Positions 8,832-18,232 of a stretch of DNA of 64,000 nt are shown one piece after another. The notes beneath the pieces are model-generated. The model saw nothing but the letters and a program-made list of their open reading frames with translations. It was not told the origin of the DNA and searched no databases. Made by a program: the position numbers and the translations under genes. This DNA is from an uncultured Cellvibrio sp. (lineage in GTDB: Bacteria > Pseudomonadota > Gammaproteobacteria > Pseudomonadales > Cellvibrionaceae): assembly GCA_937958105.1 (NCBI GenBank), contig CALFXJ010000054.1:1-64000 (forward strand), read 5' to 3'. Every line of letters begins with the position of its first letter. The first letter of the stretch is position 1.

Positions 8832-10196
8832 ATGGGATCTGTACGGTATCAAGCACCACCCGTCCTGCTGGCTACGCCACTGCCCGCCGGTAACGCGCCG
8901 CTTCAGCACGCGTCATCCACGGCCGTGTTCGAGCAGCGGCTGGTACTGGCAATCATGACCGCCGCCGTGGTGTATCAGGCGATCCTGTGCCTGATCAACA
9001 CCCAGGTATTCTCCATATCGAGGGCTATGGTGGGCATGGCCGAAGCGATGATTCTGGCTGCCTGTCTGCCGATCCTTGTGCGCCGGTTACTGCCGGGGGT
9101 CATCATCATCCTGACCTTGATGGGTGCCCTGCTCTGCCTGCTGACGCTGGTAAGCGGAGAGATAGAGATCAAGGCCTTCCGTGATCTGCTGATTCCCCTC
9201 GCGTTCTTTTGGCTCGGCTGCAATGTAGGGCGGCCGGAGGTAGCCGACCGCGCACTGACCTACGCCTTCAGCGTCGTGTTGATCATGGGGTTGTTTGAAT
9301 TTTTTCTGCTTGATCTGTACACCGAGTTTTTCAATATCTTCGGCTACTACGTCAACATCGGAAATCTGCAGGTCATCACTGAATATGTCCGCGACAGCAA
9401 GCTGCAGATGAATGGCATCCGGCCTGACGGTATCGGCCGTACTCTGCTGCCCGGTCTGCTGGGTAGCCACCGGGTTTCTTCGGTTTTCCTTGAGCCGGTC
9501 TCTCTTGGTAATTTCGCCTCCATTACTGCTGCCTGGGGATTGAGCCGCGACAAATCTGAATGGCGCAAAGGGGCGTTCTTCGTCATCGCCGCTATTGTGT
9601 TGATGGTGCTGGCAGATTCACGCTTTGCGCTGATGTCTGTGTCCTTGATGATTGCCATCCGTGTGCTGCTCAGCGGCAGCGCTATCTACCTGGCGATCCT
9701 CGCCCCCTTCGGCGCCATTGCGATTGTACTGGTTACCGGCTACCTGATCCCCGAGCGCATCGGGGATACCTTCCTCGGCCGGTTGGCCATCAGCGGCTGG
9801 GCGCTGGCTGAGTTCGATGCAGCCATGCTGCTGGGGGTTGCGCCGGGAGAAAACTTTGCCGACATGGGTTATGCCTATGTCATCTCTACCTTCAGTCTGC
9901 CCCTGTGTCTGCTGTTGTGGTTCAGCCTCTGGCTGCTCAACATTCCGGACGAACGTGGCCAGCGCTTCCGCGCCTTTATTTCCATCTACATCGCCTTGAT
10001 CCTCTGCGTCAGCGGGACCTCGCTGTTTGCCTTCAAAACTGCTGCGATGCTCTGGTTCCTGGTGGGCTGCACGCTGCGCAATCCGGCCCCGGATGCGCCC
10101 TCGTCACAGCCGCTGATCGAGCGCGTCCGCAAATTTCATGAAGCTTATTCCCAAAGCCCTATCGAGCAAGTCACCCGGAGGAAGGATGTCCATTAA
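8832..10196 (+). CDS. gumE: Exopolysaccharide polymerase, Wzy/GumE-like membrane protein
   Basis: A hydrophobic protein of about 454 residues with around ten or eleven membrane segments and a larger periplasmic loop between about residues 155 and 225, as in Wzy/O-antigen ligase family polymerases. It sits in the GumE position between the co-polymerase module and GumH. The ATG at 8832 has a good ribosome site (GGAGA, 8820-8824); a TTG at 8814 would lengthen it by six codons. The assignment to GumE rests on topology and position more than on a sequence motif. It overlaps gumH by 11 bp. Confidence 0.75.
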   Translation: MGSVRYQAPPVLLATPLPAGNAPLQHASSTAVFEQRLVLAIMTAAVVYQAILCLINTQVFSISRAMVGMAEAMILAACLPILVRRLLPGVIIILTLMGALLCLLTLVSGEIEIKAFRDLLIPLAFFWLGCNVGRPEVADRALTYAFSVVLIMGLFEFFLLDLYTEFFNIFGYYVNIGNLQVITEYVRDSKLQMNGIRPDGIGRTLLPGLLGSHRVSSVFLEPVSLGNFASITAAWGLSRDKSEWRKGAFFVIAAIVLMVLADSRFALMSVSLMIAIRVLLSGSAIYLAILAPFGAIAIVLVTGYLIPERIGDTFLGRLAISGWALAEFDAAMLLGVAPGENFADMGYAYVISTFSLPLCLLLWFSLWLLNIPDERGQRFRAFISIYIALILCVSGTSLFAFKTAAMLWFLVGCTLRNPAPDAPSSQPLIERVRKFHEAYSQSPIEQVTRRKDVH

Positions 10197-11319
10197 CGTC
10201 ACCCATATTGTTCGCCAGTATTTGCCGTCCGTGGGCGGCATGGAAGAAGTGGTGCGTAACATCGCCATGCATCAGGCCCGCACAGGACAGCAGCACACCC
10301 GCATCATCACGCTGGACCGGTTGTTCAGGAACACCAGCGAACGTCTGCCCAAACGGGAAGAGATCGGCGGCGTAGAGGTGGTGCGCCTGCCGTACTACGG
10401 CTCCAGCCGCTATCCGCTCTGCCCGAGCATCCTGGGGCAATTGGGATCTACGGATGTCGTTCACGTTCACGGGGTGGATTTTTTCTACGACTTTCTGGCA
10501 GTTACCAAGTGGTGGCACCGCCGTCCGCTGGTGTTGTCGACCCACGGCGGCTTCTTTCACACCAGCTTCGCCTCCCGCATGAAAGAAGCCTACTTTGCCA
10601 CCGTGACCCGGTTGTCCGCGAAGGCTTACAACCAGGTGGTGGCTACCAGTGCCAACGATGGCCAGCTGTTCAGCCGCATCATGAGCGAACCCAAACTGAA
10701 AGTGATCGAGAACGGCGTCGACGTGGATAAATACCACGACCAGTCTTCACGGACTTTACAACCGACGCTGATGTATTTCGGCCGCTGGTCGTCCAACAAA
10801 GGGCTGCTGGAAGCGCTGCAACTGATGGCGCAGCTCAAGGTGCGGGATCCGCGCTGGCGGCTGATCATCGCGGGGCGCGAGTATGACCACAGCCTCGCAG
10901 AGCTGCAGGGTCGGGTGGCGGAGCTGGGGATTCAGGATCATGTGCAGCTGGCTGCCAATCCCAGCGACGAGGAAATCCGCAGCCTGCTGCAACAGGCAAG
11001 TTACTTTATCTGTCTGTCACGCCACGAAGGATTCGGGATAGCGCCTATCGAAGGCATGAGCGCGGGGCTGACTCCGCTGCTCAGCGATATTCCTCCTTTC
11101 CAGCGCTTGGCAAAACGCTCCGGTCTGGGCTTCACTATCAGTACCAACGCACCGTTGGACACCGCCATAGACAGTCTCCTGCAGCTTCATGCGGAGGGGC
11201 AGGATGCCTATCTTGCGCGGCGGCGGATTGCCATGTCCTTTTCCCGGCAGTACGCCTGGCCCAGAGTAGCTGAGCGCTACCTGGAGTTATACGACAAGTT
11301 AGGAGGTCGACCATCATGA
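10186..11319 (+). CDS. gumH: GumH-like alpha-1,3-mannosyltransferase (GT4)
   Basis: 377 residues closely resembling Xanthomonas GumH along the whole chain: VRQYLPSVGGMEEVVRN at the N-terminus, VVHVHGVDFFYDFLA, STHGGFFHTSFASRMK, VIENGVDVDKY, MYFGRWSSNKGL and the EX7E motif in SRHEGFGIAPIEGMSAG. GumH transfers mannose from GDP-Man to the second glucose of the lipid-linked cellobiose on the inner face of the membrane. The ATG at 10186 follows a strong GGAGG site; an earlier in-frame ATG at 10138 lies inside the polymerase gene and is less likely. Confidence 0.93.
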   Translation: MSINVTHIVRQYLPSVGGMEEVVRNIAMHQARTGQQHTRIITLDRLFRNTSERLPKREEIGGVEVVRLPYYGSSRYPLCPSILGQLGSTDVVHVHGVDFFYDFLAVTKWWHRRPLVLSTHGGFFHTSFASRMKEAYFATVTRLSAKAYNQVVATSANDGQLFSRIMSEPKLKVIENGVDVDKYHDQSSRTLQPTLMYFGRWSSNKGLLEALQLMAQLKVRDPRWRLIIAGREYDHSLAELQGRVAELGIQDHVQLAANPSDEEIRSLLQQASYFICLSRHEGFGIAPIEGMSAGLTPLLSDIPPFQRLAKRSGLGFTISTNAPLDTAIDSLLQLHAEGQDAYLARRRIAMSFSRQYAWPRVAERYLELYDKLGGRPS

Positions 11320-12362
11320 AATCCCTTTTCCATTCTCTCATCTGCCTGACGCTGACATTCTTCGTATCAGTGGCCCATGCCAACACCTGTCTCAGCTCGC
11401 CGCGTCTCACCGGAGTCAACATCGCCGGTGCGGAATTCAACGCAAAACGTCTGCCCGGCGTTATCTTCAAGGATTACACCTACCCGAAAGACTCTGAGCT
11501 GGCCTACATTGCCGCGCAGGGTGCCAATGTAATCCGCCTGCCGTTTCGCTGGGAGCGGCTGCAGCCGGAACCGAACAAGCCCTTCAACGGCGATGAACTC
11601 AAGCGTCTGAAAAATACGGTTAACAAGGCCAGCGCCCAAGGCCTGTGTGTCATCCTCGACGTGCACAACTATGCGGAATACTACGGCGAATCTTTCGAGG
11701 ACAAACCCGCGCTGGAGAGCGCCTTCATCGATCTGTGGCGCCGCCTGGCCAAAGAATTCACCGACCCGACGCAGACCATCTTCGGCCTGATGAACGAACC
11801 GGCCCATACCCCTGTCGCCAACTGGGCCGCCCTGGCCAAACGCACGGTAAAGATGCTGCGTGACGAAGGCTCCACCAATCAGATCTTTGTGGCCGGCGGC
11901 AGCTGGAGCGGCCTGCACGACTGGTTCAAACCCAAGGGTGACACCTCCAACGCGGCGGAATTTGCCGACCTGAAAGACCCCCTCAAACGCACCACCATCG
12001 AAGTGCATCAATATGCCGACGAATGGTATTCCGGCACCAACACCGACTGTCATCCACCGGAGCACTTCGACCCCCGCTTCGAACGCATCAGTGCCTGGGC
12101 CGAAGAACACAAGCAGCAGCTGTTTCTGGGTGAATTCGGTATGGCCACCACAAAAGAATGCCTGGAAGTGCTGGAACGCTTTTTATCGCTGATGAAAGGC
12201 CCCGCCTGGAAAGGCTGGACTTACTGGGCCGCCGGTGGCTGGTGGGGCGACTACCCCTTTGCACTGAACACCAACGCCGCTACGCCATCCTTGCAGTGGA
12301 AGCTGCTGAAAGATCATTTTTATATCGTCAACCCGCCTAATCCACCGGAGCCGGTGAATTAA
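11316..12362 (+). CDS. Secreted GH5 family endoglucanase-like glycoside hydrolase
   Basis: 348 residues with a Sec signal peptide (cleavage near AHA|NT) and a GH5 (beta/alpha)8 catalytic domain. The acid/base Glu is about residue 161 (GLMNEPAH) and the nucleophile Glu about 273 (LGEFGMA); also seen are NVIRLPFRWERLQP, DVHNY and the Trp-rich end (GWTYWAAGGWWG). GH5 enzymes of this kind cut beta-1,4-glucan. It is embedded in the operon, overlapping gumH by 4 bp behind a strong AGGAGGT site. That suggests a periplasmic role in trimming or releasing a polymer with a cellulosic backbone, comparable to BcsZ in cellulose operons. Substrate is inferred. Confidence 0.92.
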   Translation: MKSLFHSLICLTLTFFVSVAHANTCLSSPRLTGVNIAGAEFNAKRLPGVIFKDYTYPKDSELAYIAAQGANVIRLPFRWERLQPEPNKPFNGDELKRLKNTVNKASAQGLCVILDVHNYAEYYGESFEDKPALESAFIDLWRRLAKEFTDPTQTIFGLMNEPAHTPVANWAALAKRTVKMLRDEGSTNQIFVAGGSWSGLHDWFKPKGDTSNAAEFADLKDPLKRTTIEVHQYADEWYSGTNTDCHPPEHFDPRFERISAWAEEHKQQLFLGEFGMATTKECLEVLERFLSLMKGPAWKGWTYWAAGGWWGDYPFALNTNAATPSLQWKLLKDHFYIVNPPNPPEPVN

Positions 12363-12389
12363 CTCAACGTACGCATTGGGAGCATGCTT

Positions 12390-13550
12390 ATGAATTCTCA
12401 CGCCGCTGTCATGGAACAAACGTCTACCGGGACGGATAACTTCCTGGTGCTGTCAGCGCACGACTACCGTTCTCCCCGCAAGGCGAGCATTCACTTCATT
12501 GCGGATGAGCTGGCCAAGCGCGGACCTACACGGTTCTTCTCCCTGCGTTACAGCATCCTTTCCCGTTACACTTCGGACCCGCGGCTGTCGCTGGACGACC
12601 AGGCCAACCGTATAGAGACAGTGCGCGGGATCGACTGCTATCTGTGGAAGACACTGATCCACCCGTTCAACACCCGCCGCTCCTGGCTGCGCCCGGCAGA
12701 AAGCATCCTGTACGGCTGGTACAGCCAGGGACGTAATGAGGTGCTGCGCCAGTGGATCCGGGAGGCAACGGTTATCCTGATGGAAAGCGGCGTGGCCCCG
12801 GTGTTCTTCGACCTGATCAAAGCGCTGAATCCTTCCGCGCGAGTGCTTTATCGCGCGTCGGATTCGCTCGAAGCCATCAACGTCGCCGAGTACGTCAGCC
12901 AGGCCTTCGCGCGGGTGGCCGGCGATATCAACACTATCGCCCTGCCCTCTAAAGCGCTGGCAGACAGTATTCCCAGTCGCCACAATCTGGCCTTCGTACC
13001 CCATGGTATTGACCACTCAGTGCTGGAAAAAGCTGATCCCTCGCCGTATCAGGGCGACGGCATCCATGCTGTCTCTGTGGGCTCGATGTTGTTTGATCCC
13101 ACGTTTTTTATCCTGGCGTCCAAACGATTTCCGGATATTCACTTTCACGTCATAGGTTCAGGCCATCCGCGCCATCCGGGGTACGGCAGCAATGTCACTG
13201 TGTACGGCGAGATGCCTTTCACCGAGACACTGCGTTACATCAAGCATGCCCGTATCGGCATCGCGCCTTATTCCAGTACCAATCTGCCGGCTTATCTGCG
13301 CGATACATCGCTGAAGTTGATTCAGTACGAATTTTTCAAGCTGCCAGCCATCTGCCCGCACTTCATTGCCGCGAATTACCCGACCCGATTCGGTTACACC
13401 ATCGGTGATGCCGACTCTATTGAGCAGGCGATCAATCGTGCGCTGAATCCTGCTCAGCCGCTGGTATCGCGTCAGGTACTAAGCTGGGCGGAAGTCACCG
13501 AACGTATGCTTACACCGCAATTTTTCCGCGATACGGAGATGACCGCATGA
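12390..13550 (+). CDS. gumK: GumK-like beta-1,2-glucuronosyltransferase (GT70)
   Basis: About 386 residues closely matching Xanthomonas GumK: LSAHDYRSPRKASIHFIADEL, FFSLRYSILSRY, YLWKTLIHPFNTRRSWLRP, HAVSVGSMLFDP, FHVIGSGHPRHPGYG and LKLIQYEFFKLPAICP. The catalytic aspartate known in GumK (Asp157) corresponds to Asp158 in VLYRASDSL. GumK adds glucuronic acid from UDP-GlcA to the alpha-mannose of the xanthan lipid-linked trisaccharide, at the inner membrane. The ATG at 12390 is properly spaced from GGGAG at 12378-12382; the ATG at 12384 is too close. It overlaps the next gene by 4 bp. Confidence 0.94.
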   Translation: MNSHAAVMEQTSTGTDNFLVLSAHDYRSPRKASIHFIADELAKRGPTRFFSLRYSILSRYTSDPRLSLDDQANRIETVRGIDCYLWKTLIHPFNTRRSWLRPAESILYGWYSQGRNEVLRQWIREATVILMESGVAPVFFDLIKALNPSARVLYRASDSLEAINVAEYVSQAFARVAGDINTIALPSKALADSIPSRHNLAFVPHGIDHSVLEKADPSPYQGDGIHAVSVGSMLFDPTFFILASKRFPDIHFHVIGSGHPRHPGYGSNVTVYGEMPFTETLRYIKHARIGIAPYSSTNLPAYLRDTSLKLIQYEFFKLPAICPHFIAANYPTRFGYTIGDADSIEQAINRALNPAQPLVSRQVLSWAEVTERMLTPQFFRDTEMTA

Positions 13551-14320
13551 ACATGTCCGCCGCCCCGTCACCCGACATCCTGCCGCTGGGCGGATTCCCC
13601 CTGCTGCGCACAACAGCCAGCGAACTTGCCCGGCAACTGCAACGCGCGTTGGAAACCGGAGAGATGCACACCCTGCTTTTTGCCAACACCAACTTCATTG
13701 TGAAATGCCAGCCGATGAAGGCGGCGATGGCTGAACCGCACACGCTGATCGTCAATGACGGCATCGGCGTGGACATTGCCACCTGGCTGGTACACCGCCG
13801 CAAGTTTCCGCAGAACCTGAATGGCACAGACTTTACGCCGCAGTTTCTGCACAGTGTACGCGGCAAAGCGCGGGTATTTTTATTCGGCGGCAAACCCGGC
13901 ATTGCCCAGCGCGCCGCAGAGACATTGAGAAAAGATTTTGATGTGGAGGTCGTCGGCACCTGTGACGGCTATACCCATGGCGGCGACCCGGAACCGGTGG
14001 TCACCGCTATCAATGCAAGCCAAGCCAATGTTGTGCTCGTCGCCATGGGCAATCCCATGCAGGAGCAGTGGATTCTCAGCAACCGCACGCACACAACCGC
14101 CACAGTATTTATCGGTGTCGGTGCATTACTGGATTTTCTTGCCGGCGATAAACCCCGGGCTCCCCGGCTTGTGCAACGCCTGCGCCTCGAATGGCTGTAT
14201 CGCCTGTGTCTGGAGCCGGCGCGCCTGGCGCGACGCTACACTATCGACATCGCCGTGTTCCTGACGCTGTGTCTGCGCGCCGGCAAACAACAACCTAACC
14301 GTGTTCCACTACAGGATTGA
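13547..14320 (+). CDS. gumM: GumM-like beta-1,4-glucosyltransferase (WecG/TagA/CpsF family, GT26)
   Basis: 257 residues with the family signature: HTLLFANTNFIV, the catalytic loop VNDGIGVDIA, GTDFTPQFL, VFLFGGKPG and VAMGNPMQEQWI, followed by a C-terminal membrane-associating helix region (LEWLYRLCLEPARLARRY). In xanthan synthesis GumM adds the second glucose to Und-PP-Glc to make the cellobiose core. It is coupled to gumK by an ATGA overlap. Other family members transfer ManNAcA or ManNAc, so the sugar is assigned from locus context. Confidence 0.88.
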   Translation: MNMSAAPSPDILPLGGFPLLRTTASELARQLQRALETGEMHTLLFANTNFIVKCQPMKAAMAEPHTLIVNDGIGVDIATWLVHRRKFPQNLNGTDFTPQFLHSVRGKARVFLFGGKPGIAQRAAETLRKDFDVEVVGTCDGYTHGGDPEPVVTAINASQANVVLVAMGNPMQEQWILSNRTHTTATVFIGVGALLDFLAGDKPRAPRLVQRLRLEWLYRLCLEPARLARRYTIDIAVFLTLCLRAGKQQPNRVPLQD

Positions 14321-14322
14321 GC

Positions 14323-15426
14323 ATGAAGATCTCATCAGACAGTGACGCACTTTTTACCAGCCAACGCTCTCAAGTGAATGAGCAGACACGCAGCCTGCGT
14401 ATTCTTGCCTCACCGGCGTTCTCCAATGAAAAGGTCAACCCTTACAATGCATTGCTCTATCGAGAGATGCAGAAACTGGGGGTACCCGTTGAAGAATACT
14501 CCCATAAAAAAGCACTGTTTGAACGTTACGATATCGTTCATTTTCATTGGCCTGATGGCTACATGAACGAACGTGGTCTGTTGAAGGCTTGGCAACGTAT
14601 TATCCTGTTTGTGCTTATTATGGGTGTCCTGAAACTGAAAGGTACCCGGATCGTATGGACTGCCCACAATGTCGCGCCGCACGATGCGTTTCGGCCGCGG
14701 TTGTCCCAGCGGTTTATGAACTGGTTTATCCAGCGCTGTGATGGTTTCATCTTCATGAGTGAAGACAGCAAAAATGCGTTCTTCAAACATTACCCAGCCC
14801 CAGGAAAGCTGGAATACGCGATCATTCCTCACGGCCATTACCGCAATTCCTATCCCGCGGCCATTGATCAACAGCAGGCCAAGGCAGCACTGGGTTTATT
14901 GCCGGATAAAAAAGTATTGTTATTCTGCGGCATGATCAAGCCTTACAAAAATGTGGACAATCTTATCCGTGTGTTCAACCAGGCCCGGCTTGAAGATTAT
15001 TCACTGGTGGTCGCCGGCAGTCCGGAGACCGGCGCCCTTGCCAATGATATCAAGCATCTGGCAGAAGATAATCCCGATGTTCATCTGTTCCTCCGTTTTA
15101 TCCCGGATAACGAACTGCACACTTATCTCAGCGCTGCGGATATTGTGATCCTGCCGTATCGGGCAATTTTTAATTCCGGGGCGCTGTTGCTGGCCTTATC
15201 ATTCGACAAACCCGTTATCGCTCCGCACATCGGCGCCATGGTTGTGTTGCAGAAACAATTGGGTGAAGCATGGATACACAGCTATCGCGATGATATTCAG
15301 GCGGAGACGCTGCAGGAGGCCATCCGCCAGCTGGAGCAGGCGGACCGGCCGCCCGTCTGCCCCCTGGATGAGTACGATTGGGATCATCTGGCGGAAGCCA
15401 CCATCAAACTGTATCAGCGTTTATAG
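14323..15426 (+). CDS. gumI: GumI-like beta-1,4-mannosyltransferase (GT94)
   Basis: 367 residues resembling Xanthomonas GumI in order and motifs: YDIVHFHWPDGYM, TRIVWTAHNVAPHDAF, IIPHGHYRNSYP, CGMIKPYKNVDNLI, IVILPYRAIFNSGALLLALS. GumI adds the terminal beta-mannose to the glucuronic acid. ATG 14323 lies six bases after AGGA; a TTG at 14317 is in frame but less likely. The 45-bp gap to the flippase is the longest spacer in the plus operon. Confidence 0.85.
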   Translation: MKISSDSDALFTSQRSQVNEQTRSLRILASPAFSNEKVNPYNALLYREMQKLGVPVEEYSHKKALFERYDIVHFHWPDGYMNERGLLKAWQRIILFVLIMGVLKLKGTRIVWTAHNVAPHDAFRPRLSQRFMNWFIQRCDGFIFMSEDSKNAFFKHYPAPGKLEYAIIPHGHYRNSYPAAIDQQQAKAALGLLPDKKVLLFCGMIKPYKNVDNLIRVFNQARLEDYSLVVAGSPETGALANDIKHLAEDNPDVHLFLRFIPDNELHTYLSAADIVILPYRAIFNSGALLLALSFDKPVIAPHIGAMVVLQKQLGEAWIHSYRDDIQAETLQEAIRQLEQADRPPVCPLDEYDWDHLAEATIKLYQRL

Positions 15427-15471
15427 CTGAGTCAGTTTCTCGTTTTACTTTTCTAGTCGATATCAACCTAC

Positions 15472-16959
15472 ATGACATTAAAACAACGTTTGGGCCGCAG
15501 TACAGTGTGGATGAGTGCAGCGGCCAGTGGTAACAGCGTCGTCAGTTTTCTGATTTTTATTGTTCTTTCGCGCATCCTGACGCCCGCCGAAATAGGCCTG
15601 GTGGCATTTGCATTGATCGTCGTGGAAGCCGGAAAAATTATCGTCAACGCCGGTTTTCCCCAGGCCATTGTGCAACGACAGCTGTGGGACAATATCTACG
15701 CCTCCACCTGCTTTTACCTCAACATGGCTTTCGCACTGTTGATCGCCAGCCTGATTTTCTTCATTGGGGTTCCTCTGGTTGAGATGTACTACGAACCCGC
15801 CGCCGGGCCGATCCTTAAAGTGCTGTCCGTGATCTTTTTTATCGAAGGAGCCAAAGCTGTTCATGAGGGAAAACTGAAACGGGAATTTGCTTTTCAGGTT
15901 ATCGCCGTCCGCACCGTGGTCGCTGGCTTGCTGTCCGGCGCTGTGGGTATCTACCTGGCAATCAAAGGCTTCGGCGTCTGGGCGCTGGTGTGGCAGCAGC
16001 TGATCAATCACAGCGTCATCACCTTATTCACTCTCACTGCCTCACGCTGGGTGCCCCGTCTGGCGTTTTCGCGGGAAGACTGCAAACAATTACTGAAATT
16101 TTCATCGCCGCTGATGGCTGCGCAATTGATCGGCAATATCAGTTCCAAGATATTTGAAGTGCTGATCGGTGTGCTGGTCGGACCCGCGGCGCTGGGTTTC
16201 TTTCGGGTCGGCGGAAGAGCGCTGTTTATCCTGCAGGAAATTGTCCTCAAGCCTTTCGAACAGACAGTTCTGTCGGCCCTGTCCCGCATTCCGGCGCGGG
16301 ATCAGCAGGCAGCAGGCACACTGCGGGTTATCAAGATCAGCGCCTACCTGACCTTCCCCATCTTCTTCGGTGCGGCGGCCATTGGTCCGGAATTTATTGT
16401 CTTCGCATTTGGAGAGAAATGGGCCATCAGTGGCCAGATCATGACGATTCTCGCTCTGGGGACAGCCCCGCTCGTGATCGGTTTTCAAATCAACGCAGCC
16501 CTCACCGCCAGCGGCAATTCCCGCATGGTGATGGCGCTGGCCAGTATCGTCTTTGTGATTAACTGCGGATTGGGGTTAGCCTCTGTGTCCTTTGGTTTGA
16601 TTGCCGCCGCCTACGGATTTGCAGTACGCAGCTACCTGACCATATTTTTTAATATGTATTTTTTTCGCAAGGTGTTCGGCGTAAATATCCTGACCGTTGT
16701 CAGGTCCGTTGCCGCGTCCTTTGCGGCATCGGTGTTTATGCTGGTCAGTGTGATGGGGCTCAAGCTTACACCGATCAGCGACCTGCCGGTCGCTGTGAGC
16801 ATGATCATCCTCGCCGCCGCCGGCGGATTGATTTATGTACTGCTGATGGTCACTCTGTTCCGGGCGGAAACGCGGAATTTCTTCGGAGAAAGTATCGACA
16901 TGGTGCCGCAGAAAATTCGCCCGGCGGCCATCAAGGTCCAGCAACTGCTGCGACTTTAA
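15472..16959 (+). CDS. gumJ: Lipid-linked oligosaccharide flippase (Wzx/GumJ type)
   Basis: 495 residues with about 13-14 membrane segments and the polysaccharide-synthesis/MOP flippase pattern (VVSFLIFIVLSRILTPAEIGL at the start, KFSSPLMAAQLIGNISSK mid-protein). It should move the finished lipid-linked repeat unit to the outer face of the inner membrane for polymerisation. It is the last gene of the plus operon and ends 15 bp from the convergent pyruvyltransferase-like gene. Confidence 0.88.
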   Translation: MTLKQRLGRSTVWMSAAASGNSVVSFLIFIVLSRILTPAEIGLVAFALIVVEAGKIIVNAGFPQAIVQRQLWDNIYASTCFYLNMAFALLIASLIFFIGVPLVEMYYEPAAGPILKVLSVIFFIEGAKAVHEGKLKREFAFQVIAVRTVVAGLLSGAVGIYLAIKGFGVWALVWQQLINHSVITLFTLTASRWVPRLAFSREDCKQLLKFSSPLMAAQLIGNISSKIFEVLIGVLVGPAALGFFRVGGRALFILQEIVLKPFEQTVLSALSRIPARDQQAAGTLRVIKISAYLTFPIFFGAAAIGPEFIVFAFGEKWAISGQIMTILALGTAPLVIGFQINAALTASGNSRMVMALASIVFVINCGLGLASVSFGLIAAAYGFAVRSYLTIFFNMYFFRKVFGVNILTVVRSVAASFAASVFMLVSVMGLKLTPISDLPVAVSMIILAAAGGLIYVLLMVTLFRAETRNFFGESIDMVPQKIRPAAIKVQQLLRL

Positions 16960-16974
16960 ATGGCATCTACACAG

Positions 16975-18162
16975 CTACAGGAAATTGGCACGCGCCAGGT
17001 TCAGAACATAGGGCAGGTAATGCTGAATGTGTTCCTCCAGGGTGTCTTTTTCCTGCAGCACCTGCAGAAATTTGTCGGCAACCCTGACCGGATCCTTTGA
17101 TAACTCATCCGGCGTGGATAACAAATCCGATTGCTCCAGCTTAAAGAACTGCAAGAGTCCTTCAAATTTATCCTGATAGGCAAAACTGAACGAAGCCGTA
17201 CCGCCGCTTAATCCGAGGATCGCTGTATGCATACGCCCGGTGGCCAGCATATCCAGAACCGGCGTCACCGCACGCACTACCCCGGGGCTGACTGGCGGCA
17301 GCATGAAGACCCGCTCCCGCTCTATCGGCGACAGATCGGCGGTGGCTTCTTCCAGCAGCAATTGGTCGGGACGTTTGGAGCGGGTATCGTGAGGAATTAG
17401 TACGACCGACAGAGAGTGCTGCAACAGCTGCCGGATAAACACCTTCAAAGCGGCGGGTATGCGGGCGTCTTTCTCGGCGTGGAGGTAATTCGCGTTAACG
17501 CCGACTACCTGATCGCCCTTGGCTTTTCGTATTTCAATCCAGTCGTGCGCCTGCTGTACAACCGGATGCAGCATGCGCGGCTCCAATAGAAACGCCAGGT
17601 CCGCCACCTGACGAATCGGCCGCTCCAGTTCATCCTCCATGCGAACTTTTGATACCGGATCACGCGCGCAGATCGTTACCGATGCGGGGAGTTTTCGCAG
17701 TGAATTGCGCGTGGTCTTTTCAGGATGGGTGTTGTAGCTGGCACCGAGCACTGTAGCTTTTTTACCCATACGCGCAGCTTCTGCCACCAACGACAAACGG
17801 GCATTGACCGAGGGTGGGTTGTAAGCACCATCAATAACATCAGCCCCGATGAAATAGCAGGATTCGTAACGCGGTAACTGCGCGACCAGCAACGCCTGCT
17901 GGATACGGGACTGTCGGTAAAAAAATCGCTCTCCCGGAATACGCCGGTCGATTCTTTCGTCCAGCGGCCAGGGGTTGCCGTAAAGCAAGTCAACATGAGG
18001 CACCCCTGTCTTGCGCAGGAAGGTCGAGGATGCGGAAATCATCGCAGCATCACCCAGACTTCCCGGAATAGCCGGAGGAATTATTAACGTGCGCTTTTCA
18101 CTTGTCTCCGCAGCTCGCCAGCTGGCCAGCGTGCGCCCGATAGCTGCTGATAATGCACCCAT
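16975..18162 (-). CDS. Polysaccharide pyruvyltransferase family protein, second copy type
   Basis: 395 residues with PS_pyruv_trans features: an N-terminal GSLGDAAMI loop, a LGASYNTHPE turn, TICARDPVSKVRM, DLAFLL and a C-terminal glycine-rich ILGLSGGTASFSFAYQDKFEG. The family transfers pyruvate from PEP to sugars or acts in related ketal reactions. It is distant from the GumL-like gene next to it and longer, so it probably has a different acceptor or role. ATG 18162 follows GAGGGAAG. It is the last gene of the minus operon. Confidence 0.8.
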   Translation of the reverse strand: MGALSAAIGRTLASWRAAETSEKRTLIIPPAIPGSLGDAAMISASSTFLRKTGVPHVDLLYGNPWPLDERIDRRIPGERFFYRQSRIQQALLVAQLPRYESCYFIGADVIDGAYNPPSVNARLSLVAEAARMGKKATVLGASYNTHPEKTTRNSLRKLPASVTICARDPVSKVRMEDELERPIRQVADLAFLLEPRMLHPVVQQAHDWIEIRKAKGDQVVGVNANYLHAEKDARIPAALKVFIRQLLQHSLSVVLIPHDTRSKRPDQLLLEEATADLSPIERERVFMLPPVSPGVVRAVTPVLDMLATGRMHTAILGLSGGTASFSFAYQDKFEGLLQFFKLEQSDLLSTPDELSKDPVRVADKFLQVLQEKDTLEEHIQHYLPYVLNLARANFL

Positions 18163-18232
18163 ATCGCTTCCCTCTTTTTGTTATTCCTGAGCTCACCGAC
18201 ATTAAGTCCGCGGAGAGGCAGCGACGATTACC

